A stretch of 64,000 nt of DNA from Arenibacter hampyeongensis (lineage in GTDB: Bacteria; Bacteroidota; Bacteroidia; Flavobacteriales; Flavobacteriaceae): assembly GCF_002909255.1 (NCBI RefSeq), contig NZ_PIOB01000009.1, positions 1-64,000 of the forward strand. Direction: 5' to 3'. Shown here piece after piece: positions 36,978 to 45,142 of the stretch. The position numbers and the translations under genes are program-made. The notes under the pieces were generated by a model. It saw only the letters and a list, made by a program, of their open reading frames with translations, did not search any database and was not told the DNA's origin. The first letter of the stretch is position 1; every line of letters starts with the position of its first letter.

Positions 36978-38711
36978 ATGAATAAAAACGTTTTATATAT
37001 TGGGATAGCCCTGATTGCAGGTGTACTTGTAGGTTATCTCATTTTTGGTGGATCAACGGGAAATTCCCAAACAGCCCCGGAGAACACCAACATTTCGGAT
37101 GGGCACGACCATACCGAAGAATCCCTTTCACAAACATGGACTTGCTCTATGCACCCACAGATTATGCAACCGGAACCTGGGGACTGTCCAATTTGTGGTA
37201 TGGAATTGATCCCTGTGGATACAAGTGCTGACGGACTTGCCCTGAACGAAATAAAAATGACCAAGAATGCAATGGCCTTGGCCAATATTCAAACAACATT
37301 GGTTGGTGGATCACGTATGGAAGACAATACCCTACTTCTTTCTGGTAAAATAATGCAAAATGAGGAAGAAACCTCCACCTTACCTGCCCACTATAGTGGG
37401 AGGATAGAAAATTTATACGTCACTTATCCTGGAGAGCTGGTTAAAAAAGGGCAAGCGGTTGCTAAAGTTTATTCACCAGCCTTGGTGAGCGCTCAACAGG
37501 AGTTAATAACGGCTTACAAAATGAGGGGTACTCAACCCAGATTATATGAAGCGGTTAGAAATAAATTTAAAAATTGGAAGATTCACGCTGCTCAATTGGA
37601 TGAAGTCTTGAAAACGGGTGAAATTATAACAGAATTTACTATTTATTCACACGTATCTGGCGTAGTAACAGACATAAATATTAAAGTAGGCGATCACATT
37701 ACAGATGGTCATCCCATATTTAAAGCCGCCAATTTAAATACTGTCTGGGCAGTTTTTGATGCCTATGAAAGCCAGATTTCGGACCTTAAGGAAGGACAAG
37801 AAGTCAAAATTTCTGTAAATGCCTATCCTAATAAGGAATTTACCGCTAAAATATCCTTTATAGATCCCATCTTAAATATGGCATCACGAACGATAGTGAT
37901 TCGTGCCGTACTGCCAAATAAAGAGAACCTATTTAAGCCCGGGATGTTTGTTCAAGGAAAGGTAAACGGGATTACCAATGATGGAAATGAAACTATAGTT
38001 GTTCCACAAAGTGCCGTCCTTTGGACAGGCGAGCGTTCATTGGTTTACATTAAGACCAATCCCAATGAACCTGTATTTGAAATGAGGGAAATTACTCTTG
38101 GCAATAGAAATGGAGATGATTTTATGGTTGTTTCCGGTTTGGAGATTGGCGATGAAATCGTAACCAATGGTACATTTACCGTCGATGCAGCAGCACAGTT
38201 ACAAGGTAAAAAATCCATGATGAATAAGGACAAGATAACAACTGAAACGGAAGCAACTGTAATGAAAATGGTATTGCCCCAACCATTTCAGGAAAGTTTT
38301 AAGGCTGCTATTGATCATTATCTTAATATGAAGGACGCCTTTGTAGAAAGTAATTCAAAGCAGGTTGCTGTTTATGCAAAATCTACTTCCCAAAAACTAA
38401 AAACGATAAACTTGAATGGACTGGGCAAAATGGAAAAAACTCATCTAACCAAGAGTATACAAATGCTAGATGCCATAGGCGATAACCCCAACTTGGATAA
38501 CCAACGCTCACACTTTGTTATACTAAATCAAAATTTCGTCCCTCTGGCCAAAAATACGGAAGGGTTTTCATTAAAATTATATATTCAAAAATGTCCAATG
38601 GCAGATAATAATAAGGGGGCATTTTGGCTTAGCAACCAAAAAGAAATTCGCAACCCTTATTATGGTGAGCAAATGATGAGCTGTGGAAGTATTATAGATT
38701 CGATTCGGTAA
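36978..38711 (+). CDS. cusB: CusB-type membrane fusion protein with C-terminal DUF3347 module
   Basis: The 577-residue product is the periplasmic adaptor of the CusABC-type pump. After a membrane anchor (residues 5-22) comes a heavy-metal-binding ribbon (TCSMHPQIMQPEPGDCPICGMEL), then the barrel-sandwich and beta-barrel domains of the efflux adaptor family. From about residue 430 a DUF3347 domain is fused, ending in KCPMADNNKGAFWLS and NPYYGEQMMSCG. That ending matches the separate DUF3347 lipoprotein upstream. It follows copA by 90 bases. The fused module probably hands copper ions to the pump. Confidence 0.92.
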   Translation: MNKNVLYIGIALIAGVLVGYLIFGGSTGNSQTAPENTNISDGHDHTEESLSQTWTCSMHPQIMQPEPGDCPICGMELIPVDTSADGLALNEIKMTKNAMALANIQTTLVGGSRMEDNTLLLSGKIMQNEEETSTLPAHYSGRIENLYVTYPGELVKKGQAVAKVYSPALVSAQQELITAYKMRGTQPRLYEAVRNKFKNWKIHAAQLDEVLKTGEIITEFTIYSHVSGVVTDINIKVGDHITDGHPIFKAANLNTVWAVFDAYESQISDLKEGQEVKISVNAYPNKEFTAKISFIDPILNMASRTIVIRAVLPNKENLFKPGMFVQGKVNGITNDGNETIVVPQSAVLWTGERSLVYIKTNPNEPVFEMREITLGNRNGDDFMVVSGLEIGDEIVTNGTFTVDAAAQLQGKKSMMNKDKITTETEATVMKMVLPQPFQESFKAAIDHYLNMKDAFVESNSKQVAVYAKSTSQKLKTINLNGLGKMEKTHLTKSIQMLDAIGDNPNLDNQRSHFVILNQNFVPLAKNTEGFSLKLYIQKCPMADNNKGAFWLSNQKEIRNPYYGEQMMSCGSIIDSIR

Positions 38712-39029
38712 GTGAAAAAATGAGGGAAACCTGTTGATATGGTATCCTTCTACTGACTTAACTCATCCAATTAAAACTCTATTATATATTAATTTATGGT
38801 ACAGTTCAGGACAGCGATATATAATATTTATTTTAAGGTGTGTTTTGCTAAAAAATATTGGCGCTGTGAAACATGTTATGAAACAATTGAAAAAACTACT
38901 TTTATAAGGTGGAATAATTAGATTAATCTTTTACATGTTGACTGACCAGTACAGGTAAATTAATTTGAATTGATTATAGGTTTGGTTTAGATAAGTATCA
39001 AAAAAACAGTTGAAATAAAACTTAATCTT
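38712..39029. other. AT-rich gap before the YceI gene
   Basis: No gene or clear regulatory motif is visible in these 318 bases. The spacing suggests that the efflux operon ends near 38711 and that the YceI gene has its own promoter. Confidence 0.4.
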
Positions 39030-39623
39030 ATGACGAAATTTGTGACAATTAAAAGTAAAAGGATTTTAATTTTATCCAAAAAATTGATTTTTCACTTATT
39101 AACTGTGTTACTGTTCCTGAGTAGTCATAGCTCGTATGCACAGGTATACACAACCACTGAGGGTCAAGCCAATTTCAAGGCTAAAATGCCATTTAATTCC
39201 TATATCGGCAAGTCGGACCGGTTAAACGGGATCATTAATTTTGAAACGGGAAAAGTAATATTTAAAGTTCCTGTGAAATCCATTAAGACCGATAAAGATA
39301 AGCGTGATGAACACATGTACGAGCTGCTTGAAGCGGAAAAAAATTCCGAAGTTGTTTTTGATGGAAAACTTATCGATGATTTTGATTTTAATAAAAAGAC
39401 TAATCAGACAGTACGGGTTAAGGGCGATTTTACCTTAGCTGGAACTACTAGACAAATTACCATTCCCATAAATTTAGAACTTGTTTCGGAAGGTACAATT
39501 CAATTAACTGCTTCCTGGTCACTGTTAATTACCGACTACGGTTTAGAGCGCCCAAGCATCGTATTTATCCAAGTTGATGACAAACATGACTTGAGTGTGG
39601 TTACTGTGCTCAAAGAAAATTAG
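39030..39623 (+). CDS. YceI-family periplasmic protein
   Basis: This 197-residue exported protein has a signal peptide ending near SSHSSYAQ and a YceI lipocalin-like barrel (FKAKMPFNSYIGKSDRLNG, ELLEAEKNSEVVFDGKL, VKGDFTLAGTTRQITIP). Family members bind isoprenoid or amphiphilic ligands; in Bacteroidota they often sit by copper or respiration genes. A hydrophobic helix of unusual length precedes the cleavage site because the N-terminus is extended (MTKFVTIKSKRILILSKK). It is followed closely by a decayed PAP2 phosphatase remnant. Confidence 0.87.
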   Translation: MTKFVTIKSKRILILSKKLIFHLLTVLLFLSSHSSYAQVYTTTEGQANFKAKMPFNSYIGKSDRLNGIINFETGKVIFKVPVKSIKTDKDKRDEHMYELLEAEKNSEVVFDGKLIDDFDFNKKTNQTVRVKGDFTLAGTTRQITIPINLELVSEGTIQLTASWSLLITDYGLERPSIVFIQVDDKHDLSVVTVLKEN

Positions 39624-39634
39624 AATTCAAAATA

Positions 39635-39880
39635 ATGTGGTTCCTATTCATTTTCATCATCCAATTAAAAATAGTGTTTACAAGGGTGAGTTTAGGTGGG
39701 CATTATCCTTCCGATGTTATAATTGGGAGTATTCTAGCTTATATAACAGCGCTTTAAAGCATTTCTATCGAAAGAAAATTTAAGCTGTTGACCTGGTTAA
39801 CAAACGAAAAACATTATTATGTTTCTATATTTTTGTTTTCTATTTGGGCCGTTACTTTAATTAAAAAATTGTTGCTTTAA
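39635..39880 (+). pseudogene. Remnant of a PAP2-family lipid phosphatase
   Basis: From the ATG at 39635 a 40-codon frame reads TRVSLGGHYPSDVIIGSILA, the third conserved motif of PAP2 phosphatases, and stops at 39757. The C-terminal part continues in two other frames: LKHFYRKK, then FKLLTWLTNEKHYYVS and LFSIWAVTLIKKLLL to a stop at 39880. The N-terminal half with the first two phosphatase motifs is gone. So this is a 5'-deleted gene with at least two frameshifts. PAP2 enzymes of this kind remove a lipid A phosphate, and the next gene is an EptA-like transferase, which is a known functional pairing. Confidence 0.8.
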
Positions 39881-39946
39881 ATTTATCGATATTTCATTTT
39901 TCCATAGCCAGCTTGGTCTCAACACTATTTATAATTACCAATATTT

Positions 39947-41467
39947 ATGTTAAAAAGCAATATTAAATTATCGCATTTTGTAATAGCAGCAAGCTTTATC
40001 AATTTAATATTGTTTCATTTTCCTTTTTTTAAATTCGGTCTTAACAACTTAGACTATAAAAGTTTAAACGGAATTACACTCATTGTTAGTTTGGTAATTA
40101 TAATGTTGGTAGTCAATGCTTTTGTATTATACCTGTTATTTTTTCTTTCTCGATTTCTTGGAAAATTTTTATTGGTGTTCTTTTTCATCATCAATTCAAT
40201 TGCTATTTATTTTATTAATACCTACAATGTTATAATCGACATAACAATGATTGGTAACATTCTAAATACCAACTATGAAGAGTCCAGTAGTTTCTTTTCC
40301 TTTCGATTGATCATATATTTAATTTTGTTTGGTATAATTCCTGTCATTTTGGTTATCAAGGCTAAAATAATTAAAGAAACCCCAAAAAGATTTTTGATTA
40401 ATGGCTCATTGACATTGCTTTTTATTCTGGTCTTGGTTTATGCCAACGGGGGCAATTGGCGATGGATAGATAAAAATTCAACCAAATTAGGTGCATTGGC
40501 AATGCCTTGGTCTTATATGGTAAATACCTCAAGATTTTTCATCTATAAAAGTAAAGCAAATCAAAAAGAAATTTTATTGCCCAATGCGACAATAAAAGAT
40601 ACTAAAAAATCTATAGCCGTTTTGGTCATTGGAGAATCGGCAAGAAGCGAAAACTTTTCACTTTATGGTTATGATAAACTCACTAATCCATTATTGTCCA
40701 AGACAGAAAATGTTCACAGTTTTAATGCAACTTCTTGTGCTACGTATACAACCGCAGGGGTAAAGTGCATATTAGAACATGAAAATACCAGTAAGTTATA
40801 TGAAATATTACCAAATTATTTATATAGAAATAATGTGGAAGTTATATGGAGAACTACAAATTGGGGAGAACCTCCTGTCCATATTAAAAACTTTTTAAAT
40901 AAAGATGATTTAAGAGAGGGATGTGAAGGAGAAGAATGTACTTATGATGAAATTCTATTAAAAGGATTAAAAGAACAAATTTTAGCAAGTAAAAAAAATA
41001 AAATTCTAATAATTTTACACACAAGTACAAGCCACGGGCCATCGTACAACACCAAGTATCCACCTAAATTTGAAAAGTTCAAACCAGTTTGCAACAGTGT
41101 TGAACTGGGCGAATGTACTTCAGAAGAACTTATCAATGCTTATGACAATACCATTGTTTATACAGATTATATACTTTCTAGTTTAATTGATAATCTAAAG
41201 GAATTAAAAGAATACAATAGTACAATGCTATTCGTTTCAGATCATGGTGAATCTTTAGGGGAAAATAATTTATACATGCATGGAATACCAGCAGCTTTTG
41301 CCCCTAAAGAACAACTGGAGATACCTTTTATTGTATGGTTATCAGATGGTTCTAAAAAACTCAAGCCTAACGACAAATTATCACAAAATCATGTTTTTCA
41401 TAGTGTCTTAAATTTTTTAGCAATTGAAAGTCCTATTTATGATGAGAATATGAACATATTTGAATAA
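39947..41467 (+). CDS. EptA-like lipid A phosphoethanolamine transferase
   Basis: The 506-residue protein has an N-terminal domain of about five membrane helices (residues 10-175) and a periplasmic alkaline-phosphatase-fold sulfatase domain. GESARSENFSLYGYDK carries the metal-binding start of the domain, SCATYTTAGV includes the Thr that accepts the phosphoethanolamine, HTSTSHGPSY and FVSDHGESLGEN supply further metal ligands. Such enzymes decorate lipid A and raise resistance to cationic peptides. Several Cys pairs in the periplasmic part (GCEGEEC, CNSVELGEC) are typical disulfides. It stands alone downstream of the PAP2 remnant. The donor and target lipid are inferred from the family. Confidence 0.9.
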   Translation: MLKSNIKLSHFVIAASFINLILFHFPFFKFGLNNLDYKSLNGITLIVSLVIIMLVVNAFVLYLLFFLSRFLGKFLLVFFFIINSIAIYFINTYNVIIDITMIGNILNTNYEESSSFFSFRLIIYLILFGIIPVILVIKAKIIKETPKRFLINGSLTLLFILVLVYANGGNWRWIDKNSTKLGALAMPWSYMVNTSRFFIYKSKANQKEILLPNATIKDTKKSIAVLVIGESARSENFSLYGYDKLTNPLLSKTENVHSFNATSCATYTTAGVKCILEHENTSKLYEILPNYLYRNNVEVIWRTTNWGEPPVHIKNFLNKDDLREGCEGEECTYDEILLKGLKEQILASKKNKILIILHTSTSHGPSYNTKYPPKFEKFKPVCNSVELGECTSEELINAYDNTIVYTDYILSSLIDNLKELKEYNSTMLFVSDHGESLGENNLYMHGIPAAFAPKEQLEIPFIVWLSDGSKKLKPNDKLSQNHVFHSVLNFLAIESPIYDENMNIFE

Positions 41468-41720
41468 CCCTTTGGGCATTTTGATTAATAGTGATTTTTA
41501 TATTGTTGATTTTCCTGTCGATAATAAACTTCTCAAATGCACAACTTCTTTTAAGGAATTAAACCTTTGGCGGAATATTCGTATTTGCAGCAATAATCTT
41601 GAAATCTCAATAGGTCCTTTAATGATAATCGTTTCCGATTCCAATGTTTAGTCAAAAAGGTTTATGTTGGAAAAATTGAAGAATATTGAATAACCTATAG
41701 AAATCGGATTCATTCCTTTA

Positions 41721-42092
41721 AAAGGATTTACTGCGTGCATCCCAAAGGGAAATCCCGGGCAAGCATGGAAACCATAACAAGCTAGCGCTTGTTGGTTTTT
41801 TGTTTTCATCCTATAAAGGGATTCACTGCGTGCATCCCAATGGGAAATCCCGGGCAAACATGGAAACCATAACAAGCTAGCGCTTGTTGTTTTTTAGTTT
41901 CCATCCCAAAAAAGGATTCACTGCGTGCATCCCAATGGGAAATCCCGGGCAAACATGGAAACCATAACAAGCTAGCGCTTGTTGTTTTTTTGTTTCCATC
42001 CTAAAAAAGGATTCACTACGTGCATCCCAAAAAGTTATCCCGGGCAAGCATGGAAACCATAACAAGCTAGCGCTTGTTGTTTTTTTGTTTTC
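41721..42092. repeat. Four tandem copies of a 95-bp repeat
   Basis: The landmark GGATTCACTGCG recurs at 41724, 41819, 41914 and 42009 with an exact period of 95 bases and few substitutions (first copy GGATTTACTGCG, last copy GGATTCACTACG). Each unit ends with the hairpin AACAAGC-TAGC-GCTTGTT followed by a T-run, so each copy carries a terminator-like structure. The units are open on the minus strand in shifting frames because 95 is not a multiple of three; I regard those reading frames as artefacts. No unique spacers separate the units, so it is not a CRISPR array. Confidence 0.9.
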
Positions 42093-42096
42093 TTTC

Positions 42097-42122
42097 GCCT
42101 CTTTGAAGTAAACTTCAGAGGC
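42097..42122. repeat. Inverted repeat after the tandem array
   Basis: GCCTC and TGAAGT face ACTTCA and GAGGC, forming a hairpin with a small bulge directly after the 95-bp array. It lies between the array and the terminator by the element end. Role unknown. Confidence 0.5.
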
Positions 42123-42135
42123 TACAAAAAACAAA

Positions 42136-42161
42136 AAACCCACAACTTTCGTTGTGGGTTT
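42136..42161. terminator. Strong hairpin terminator next to the left element end
   Basis: An 11-base perfect stem (AAACCCACAAC facing GTTGTGGGTTT) with a TTTC loop has A-runs on the left and T on the right, so it could work both ways. Read on the minus strand it follows the tRNA-3'-end-like core by six bases, as a terminator follows a tRNA gene. Confidence 0.7.
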
Positions 42162-42167
42162 CCTTTT

Positions 42168-42180
42168 GCGGAGAAAGAGG
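42168..42180. repeat. Left attachment core (attL)
   Basis: GCGGAGAAAGAGG is repeated exactly at 59603-59615. Read on the minus strand it is CCTCTTTCTCCGC preceded by GGTTCAATTT, which resembles the T-arm and acceptor end of a flavobacterial tRNA, but no complete tRNA is present. Confidence 0.75.
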
Positions 42181-42299
42181 AAATTGAACCTTTTATATCC
42201 CAATATGACTTAACCGTAATAGAATAGGGGTTTAAGTCAATATACATGGATAAAATATATCCTAATTATACCTCCAAAACATATTTAAATATATCTTTA

Positions 42300-42319
42300 C
42301 TGTCACCAAAACTGTCACC
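42300..42319 (+). repeat. Integrase arm-site repeats, left end
   Basis: CTGTCACC occurs at 42300-42307 and again at 42312-42319, 12 bases apart. The same pair with the same spacing lies inside the right end at 59539-59558. This is the layout expected for integrase arm-binding sites. Confidence 0.6.
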
Positions 42320-42338
42320 TATAAATAAATTGGTAACG

Positions 42339-43592
42339 ATGAGATATACTTTTAACTTAAAAAACCCCAAAGACAATAAACCTACATTAATTTACTTTTC
42401 CACTTACTTTAAAATGGAAAACAAAAAATTTGTGTACTCAACTGGCGAAAGTATCCTGCCAAGTGAATGGGATTTTCAATTGCGTCAACCAAACGATATA
42501 ACAGGTAGATCCGCCAGGGCCCAAAACCATCGTTCTATAAAAATGCAATTAGACAGGTATTCCAACTATTTTTTAGAGCTTGTAAATCGATTTAAGCACA
42601 TAGGGGAGGAGTTGGACATTGAAACTACAAGAAACCATTTCAACACCCACTTTAAAAAAACAAAACCATTATCCAATAAATTTTTTGAAGTATATGAAGT
42701 TTTTTTGGAATCAAAACGAAACGATTTTTCCGGTAATGCCAATTCGCCTAGTACTATTAAAAGGTATGATTACAATAAGAAGTTGTTGAAAATGTTTCAA
42801 GACCACAGTAAAAAATCAATTAATATCAACAAACTCGATTTAGAGTTTTACAATGCCTTTATAAATTATTGTGTTACCAAGAAAAATCATTCAGCCAACA
42901 CCCTGCGAAGAAATGTTGGTCTATTTAAGACTTTTATGAATTGGGCTTTAGAAAATGAATATACCTACAATACAGACTTTAAAAAGTTTAAATCTCCTTC
43001 CCCTCAAGCCACGGAGGAAGTAGCACTGACCTTAGACCAGGTAAAGATGCTTTATGAACATGATTTGTCAAAAACCCGAAAGTTGGAAAGGGTAAGGGAT
43101 TTATTCGTGTTTGGCTGCGCAACGGGAATGCGAATCAGTAATTATTCAAGTGTTAAAAAAGAAGACATTATTAATGGGCACATTCAGGTAGTAGATGTTA
43201 AAAACAAAACCAAAAACCTTAAAATCCCATTGAATGATTTTTCCTTGGCCATCTTGGAAAAGTATAATTATGAACTGCCAAAAATTTCAACCCAAAAATT
43301 TAACAAGTATATAAAGGATGTGTTTATTGCAGCAGAATTTAACGACATGGTAAAAAGAACAACGAGGATAGGGAATGTAGTTACAGAGTCTACGGAGGAA
43401 TTTAACCAAAGGGTTTCCTCACATACAGCTCGTCGAAGCTTTATAACCATAATGAAAAATAAAAAAATACCTGACAAGATAATTATGGAGTTTACAGGTC
43501 ATCGTAGTTTGGAGGTTTTCAATAAATACTACAAACCCAATGAAGATGACAAGAAAGAGTTTATGACTAACGTTTGGAGCCTAAATCACTAA
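42339..43592 (+). CDS. int: Tyrosine-type site-specific integrase
   Basis: This 417-residue recombinase has an N-terminal SAM-like arm/core-binding part and a C-terminal catalytic domain. The catalytic residues are Arg265 in GMRISN, His362 and Arg365 in HTARRSF, His in TGHRSLEVF and the nucleophile Tyr397 (or Tyr398) in NKYYK. I place the start at the ATG at 42339, where MRYTFNLKNPKDNKPTLIYF gives the usual flavobacterial integrase beginning; the open frame back to 42246 runs through the CTGTCACC repeats. The gene sits next to the left attachment core and should catalyse integration and excision of the element. Confidence 0.92.
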   Translation: MRYTFNLKNPKDNKPTLIYFSTYFKMENKKFVYSTGESILPSEWDFQLRQPNDITGRSARAQNHRSIKMQLDRYSNYFLELVNRFKHIGEELDIETTRNHFNTHFKKTKPLSNKFFEVYEVFLESKRNDFSGNANSPSTIKRYDYNKKLLKMFQDHSKKSININKLDLEFYNAFINYCVTKKNHSANTLRRNVGLFKTFMNWALENEYTYNTDFKKFKSPSPQATEEVALTLDQVKMLYEHDLSKTRKLERVRDLFVFGCATGMRISNYSSVKKEDIINGHIQVVDVKNKTKNLKIPLNDFSLAILEKYNYELPKISTQKFNKYIKDVFIAAEFNDMVKRTTRIGNVVTESTEEFNQRVSSHTARRSFITIMKNKKIPDKIIMEFTGHRSLEVFNKYYKPNEDDKKEFMTNVWSLNH

Positions 43593-43604
43593 CTGCTATT
43601 TATT

Positions 43605-44309
43605 ATGGAAGGAGATAACAATCAACCAAAATTTGACCTCTCAGAGTTATATAAAAATGCATTAAAAGGTGCAATAGCTCAAGATGAAAATAAATCATTA
43701 AAAGCAAAAATCCAGCTTCTTGAAGAAACCATCGAGCATCTACAGAAAGATAATGATAGTTTAAGAAAGAAGGGGCTGGAGTCTTATAAGGAGTACCTCG
43801 ACCTGAAGGGGGAGAAGGAAATGGCAGAGAGAAAGGTCCAAAATCTTACCTCGGAAAACAAAATAATGTCGAAATTTTTAGCGAGGAGGGATTACATATA
43901 TGTGACCCAGTTTAACGAATTGTACTGGGGCGACAATTATCCGGCACTAAAAGTATTATTTGATTTTTTACAAAAAATGAGCTGTTTGGAAATCGGTTGG
44001 AGTTATTTCTGCCATAATATGTGTTTGGGAAACAAAGAACCTATCAACCTTAATACCACTATGTTGAACAAGAAGGAATTAGGCTACCTATTGTCCCAAA
44101 TTAAGAGGTTTTTCAGCACTGAAATCCAGGGTTCACTTCCAAAATACAAAACATGGTTACAAGAAAAAATATCTATTGACAATTGTTTGATCAATGAAGA
44201 CTTTATTAAAAACTATTTGCGCGACTACAATAGAGGTAAAAAAATGGTGTCCAAAAATACTCAGGAAATTGATTTAATTATCCTTAAAATATCTGATCGG
44301 TACTATTAA
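43605..44309 (+). CDS. Coiled-coil protein of unknown function next to the integrase
   Basis: I do not recognise this 234-residue protein. Residues about 25-95 form a strongly predicted coiled coil (IQLLEETIEHLQKDNDSLRKK, then EKEMAERKVQNLTSENK). The C-terminal half is mixed, with Trp- and Cys-containing segments (IGWSYFCHNMCLG). No signal peptide, membrane segment or enzyme motif is visible. It starts 13 bases after the integrase and is probably co-transcribed. A role as an integrase partner or a DNA-bridging factor is possible but unsupported. Confidence 0.7.
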   Translation: MEGDNNQPKFDLSELYKNALKGAIAQDENKSLKAKIQLLEETIEHLQKDNDSLRKKGLESYKEYLDLKGEKEMAERKVQNLTSENKIMSKFLARRDYIYVTQFNELYWGDNYPALKVLFDFLQKMSCLEIGWSYFCHNMCLGNKEPINLNTTMLNKKELGYLLSQIKRFFSTEIQGSLPKYKTWLQEKISIDNCLINEDFIKNYLRDYNRGKKMVSKNTQEIDLIILKISDRYY

Positions 44310-44519
44310 AAGATAATAATTAAGACAAAAAAATTCCAAATTGAGTCAAAGTTGAGTGATTTACAGCGAGAACACTTAATAAAACAATTTAACACCCTCA
44401 AAAACAGTATGTTACAAATATATGGCATTTAACATATTCCTATTTTTCCCTTTTTTCATTCTTATAAATCTTTGCCGTAGGCTTTCAGGGAGAAGGCCAT
44501 AACAGTAAAATTTATAAAC

Positions 44520-44813
44520 ATGAAAAAACTTATTATTACAAGTGCTGAAGAATTAGCGTACATCGTGGATAAATCCATAGGTGACCGCATGGATGGTTTA
44601 ACCCAACTCATCCATCAAAAGATTAACCCTCCAAAGAAAAAGGCTACGGTAAAAGAGGTGGCCGTACGTTTAAACGTAACAGAGCTAACCGTTAGAAATT
44701 ACATTTCCCGTGGTATCATTAAGGCTGACAAAATCGGTAGACGCATTTTAATAGACCTTGAAGCCCTGGAGGAAGCCCTAAAGGAAGTTAAATCATTAAA
44801 ATACCGAAGATAA
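44520..44813 (+). CDS. Excisionase-like helix-turn-helix protein
   Basis: The 97-residue product has a MerR/excisionase-type winged helix: KKATVKEVAVRLNVTELTVRNYISRG then IIKADKIGRRILIDLEALEEAL. This is the DNA-binding domain used by Xis proteins and by small regulators of integrative elements. The N-terminal 35 residues include a stretch EELAYIVDKSIGDRMDGLTQ found in similar flavobacterial proteins. A 210-base gap with no gene precedes it. It overlaps the next gene by one base. Excision control or regulation of the replication genes is likely. Confidence 0.83.
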   Translation: MKKLIITSAEELAYIVDKSIGDRMDGLTQLIHQKINPPKKKATVKEVAVRLNVTELTVRNYISRGIIKADKIGRRILIDLEALEEALKEVKSLKYRR

Positions 44814-45142
44814 TGATAACTTTATTAAGCACCCCTGAGTTGGTCACTGACAATGTATTGTATAGGATAAATAAGCTAATTGAGCATATCCAATTTCTAA
44901 AAAGTAGGTACCCTGAGGATCGGGAAGCAAACAAACAATTTGATTGGATCATAAATGAGCTGAATATCATTAGAAACTTGGCTTTATATAATCCAAGATT
45001 TGGATGGACTACAGTACAACGAGAAATGGACAGGATTTTCAAAGTGGACCCAACTATTACAGGCTATAACTTATTCCTCGATTTTATATTCACTGACAAC
45101 CCAAAAAGACCAATAATTCACGGATTAATATCAAAAAAATGA
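44813..45142 (+). CDS. Hypothetical protein of the element's replication module
   Basis: This 109-residue protein is not recognised. It is largely helical (NVLYRINKLIEHIQFLKSRY), acidic to neutral and without membrane segments. It overlaps the excisionase-like gene by one base and the primase/helicase gene by four bases, so the three are translated as a unit. That tight coupling suggests a helper in replication or excision, but no motif supports a precise role. Confidence 0.72.
   Translation: MITLLSTPELVTDNVLYRINKLIEHIQFLKSRYPEDREANKQFDWIINELNIIRNLALYNPRFGWTTVQREMDRIFKVDPTITGYNLFLDFIFTDNPKRPIIHGLISKK

Noticed and set aside
39595-39783. 62-codon frame over the YceI end and the PAP2 remnant
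   Set aside because: Only a short piece (LKHFYRKK) belongs to PAP2; the rest is out of frame, so it is part of the pseudogene, not a gene.
41460-41651. 63-codon frame after the EptA-like gene
   Set aside because: It starts with TTG inside the previous gene, has no recognisable character and lies in AT-rich trailing DNA.
41721-42092. CRISPR array
   Set aside because: The units are contiguous 95-mers without unique spacers and no cas genes are near.
42168-42195. Complete tRNA gene at the element end
   Set aside because: Only T-arm and acceptor-like bases are present; anticodon and D arms are missing.
41648-42203. Two minus-strand frames over the 95-bp repeats
   Set aside because: They are translations of the tandem repeat in changing frames (95 is not divisible by three) and have no independent support.
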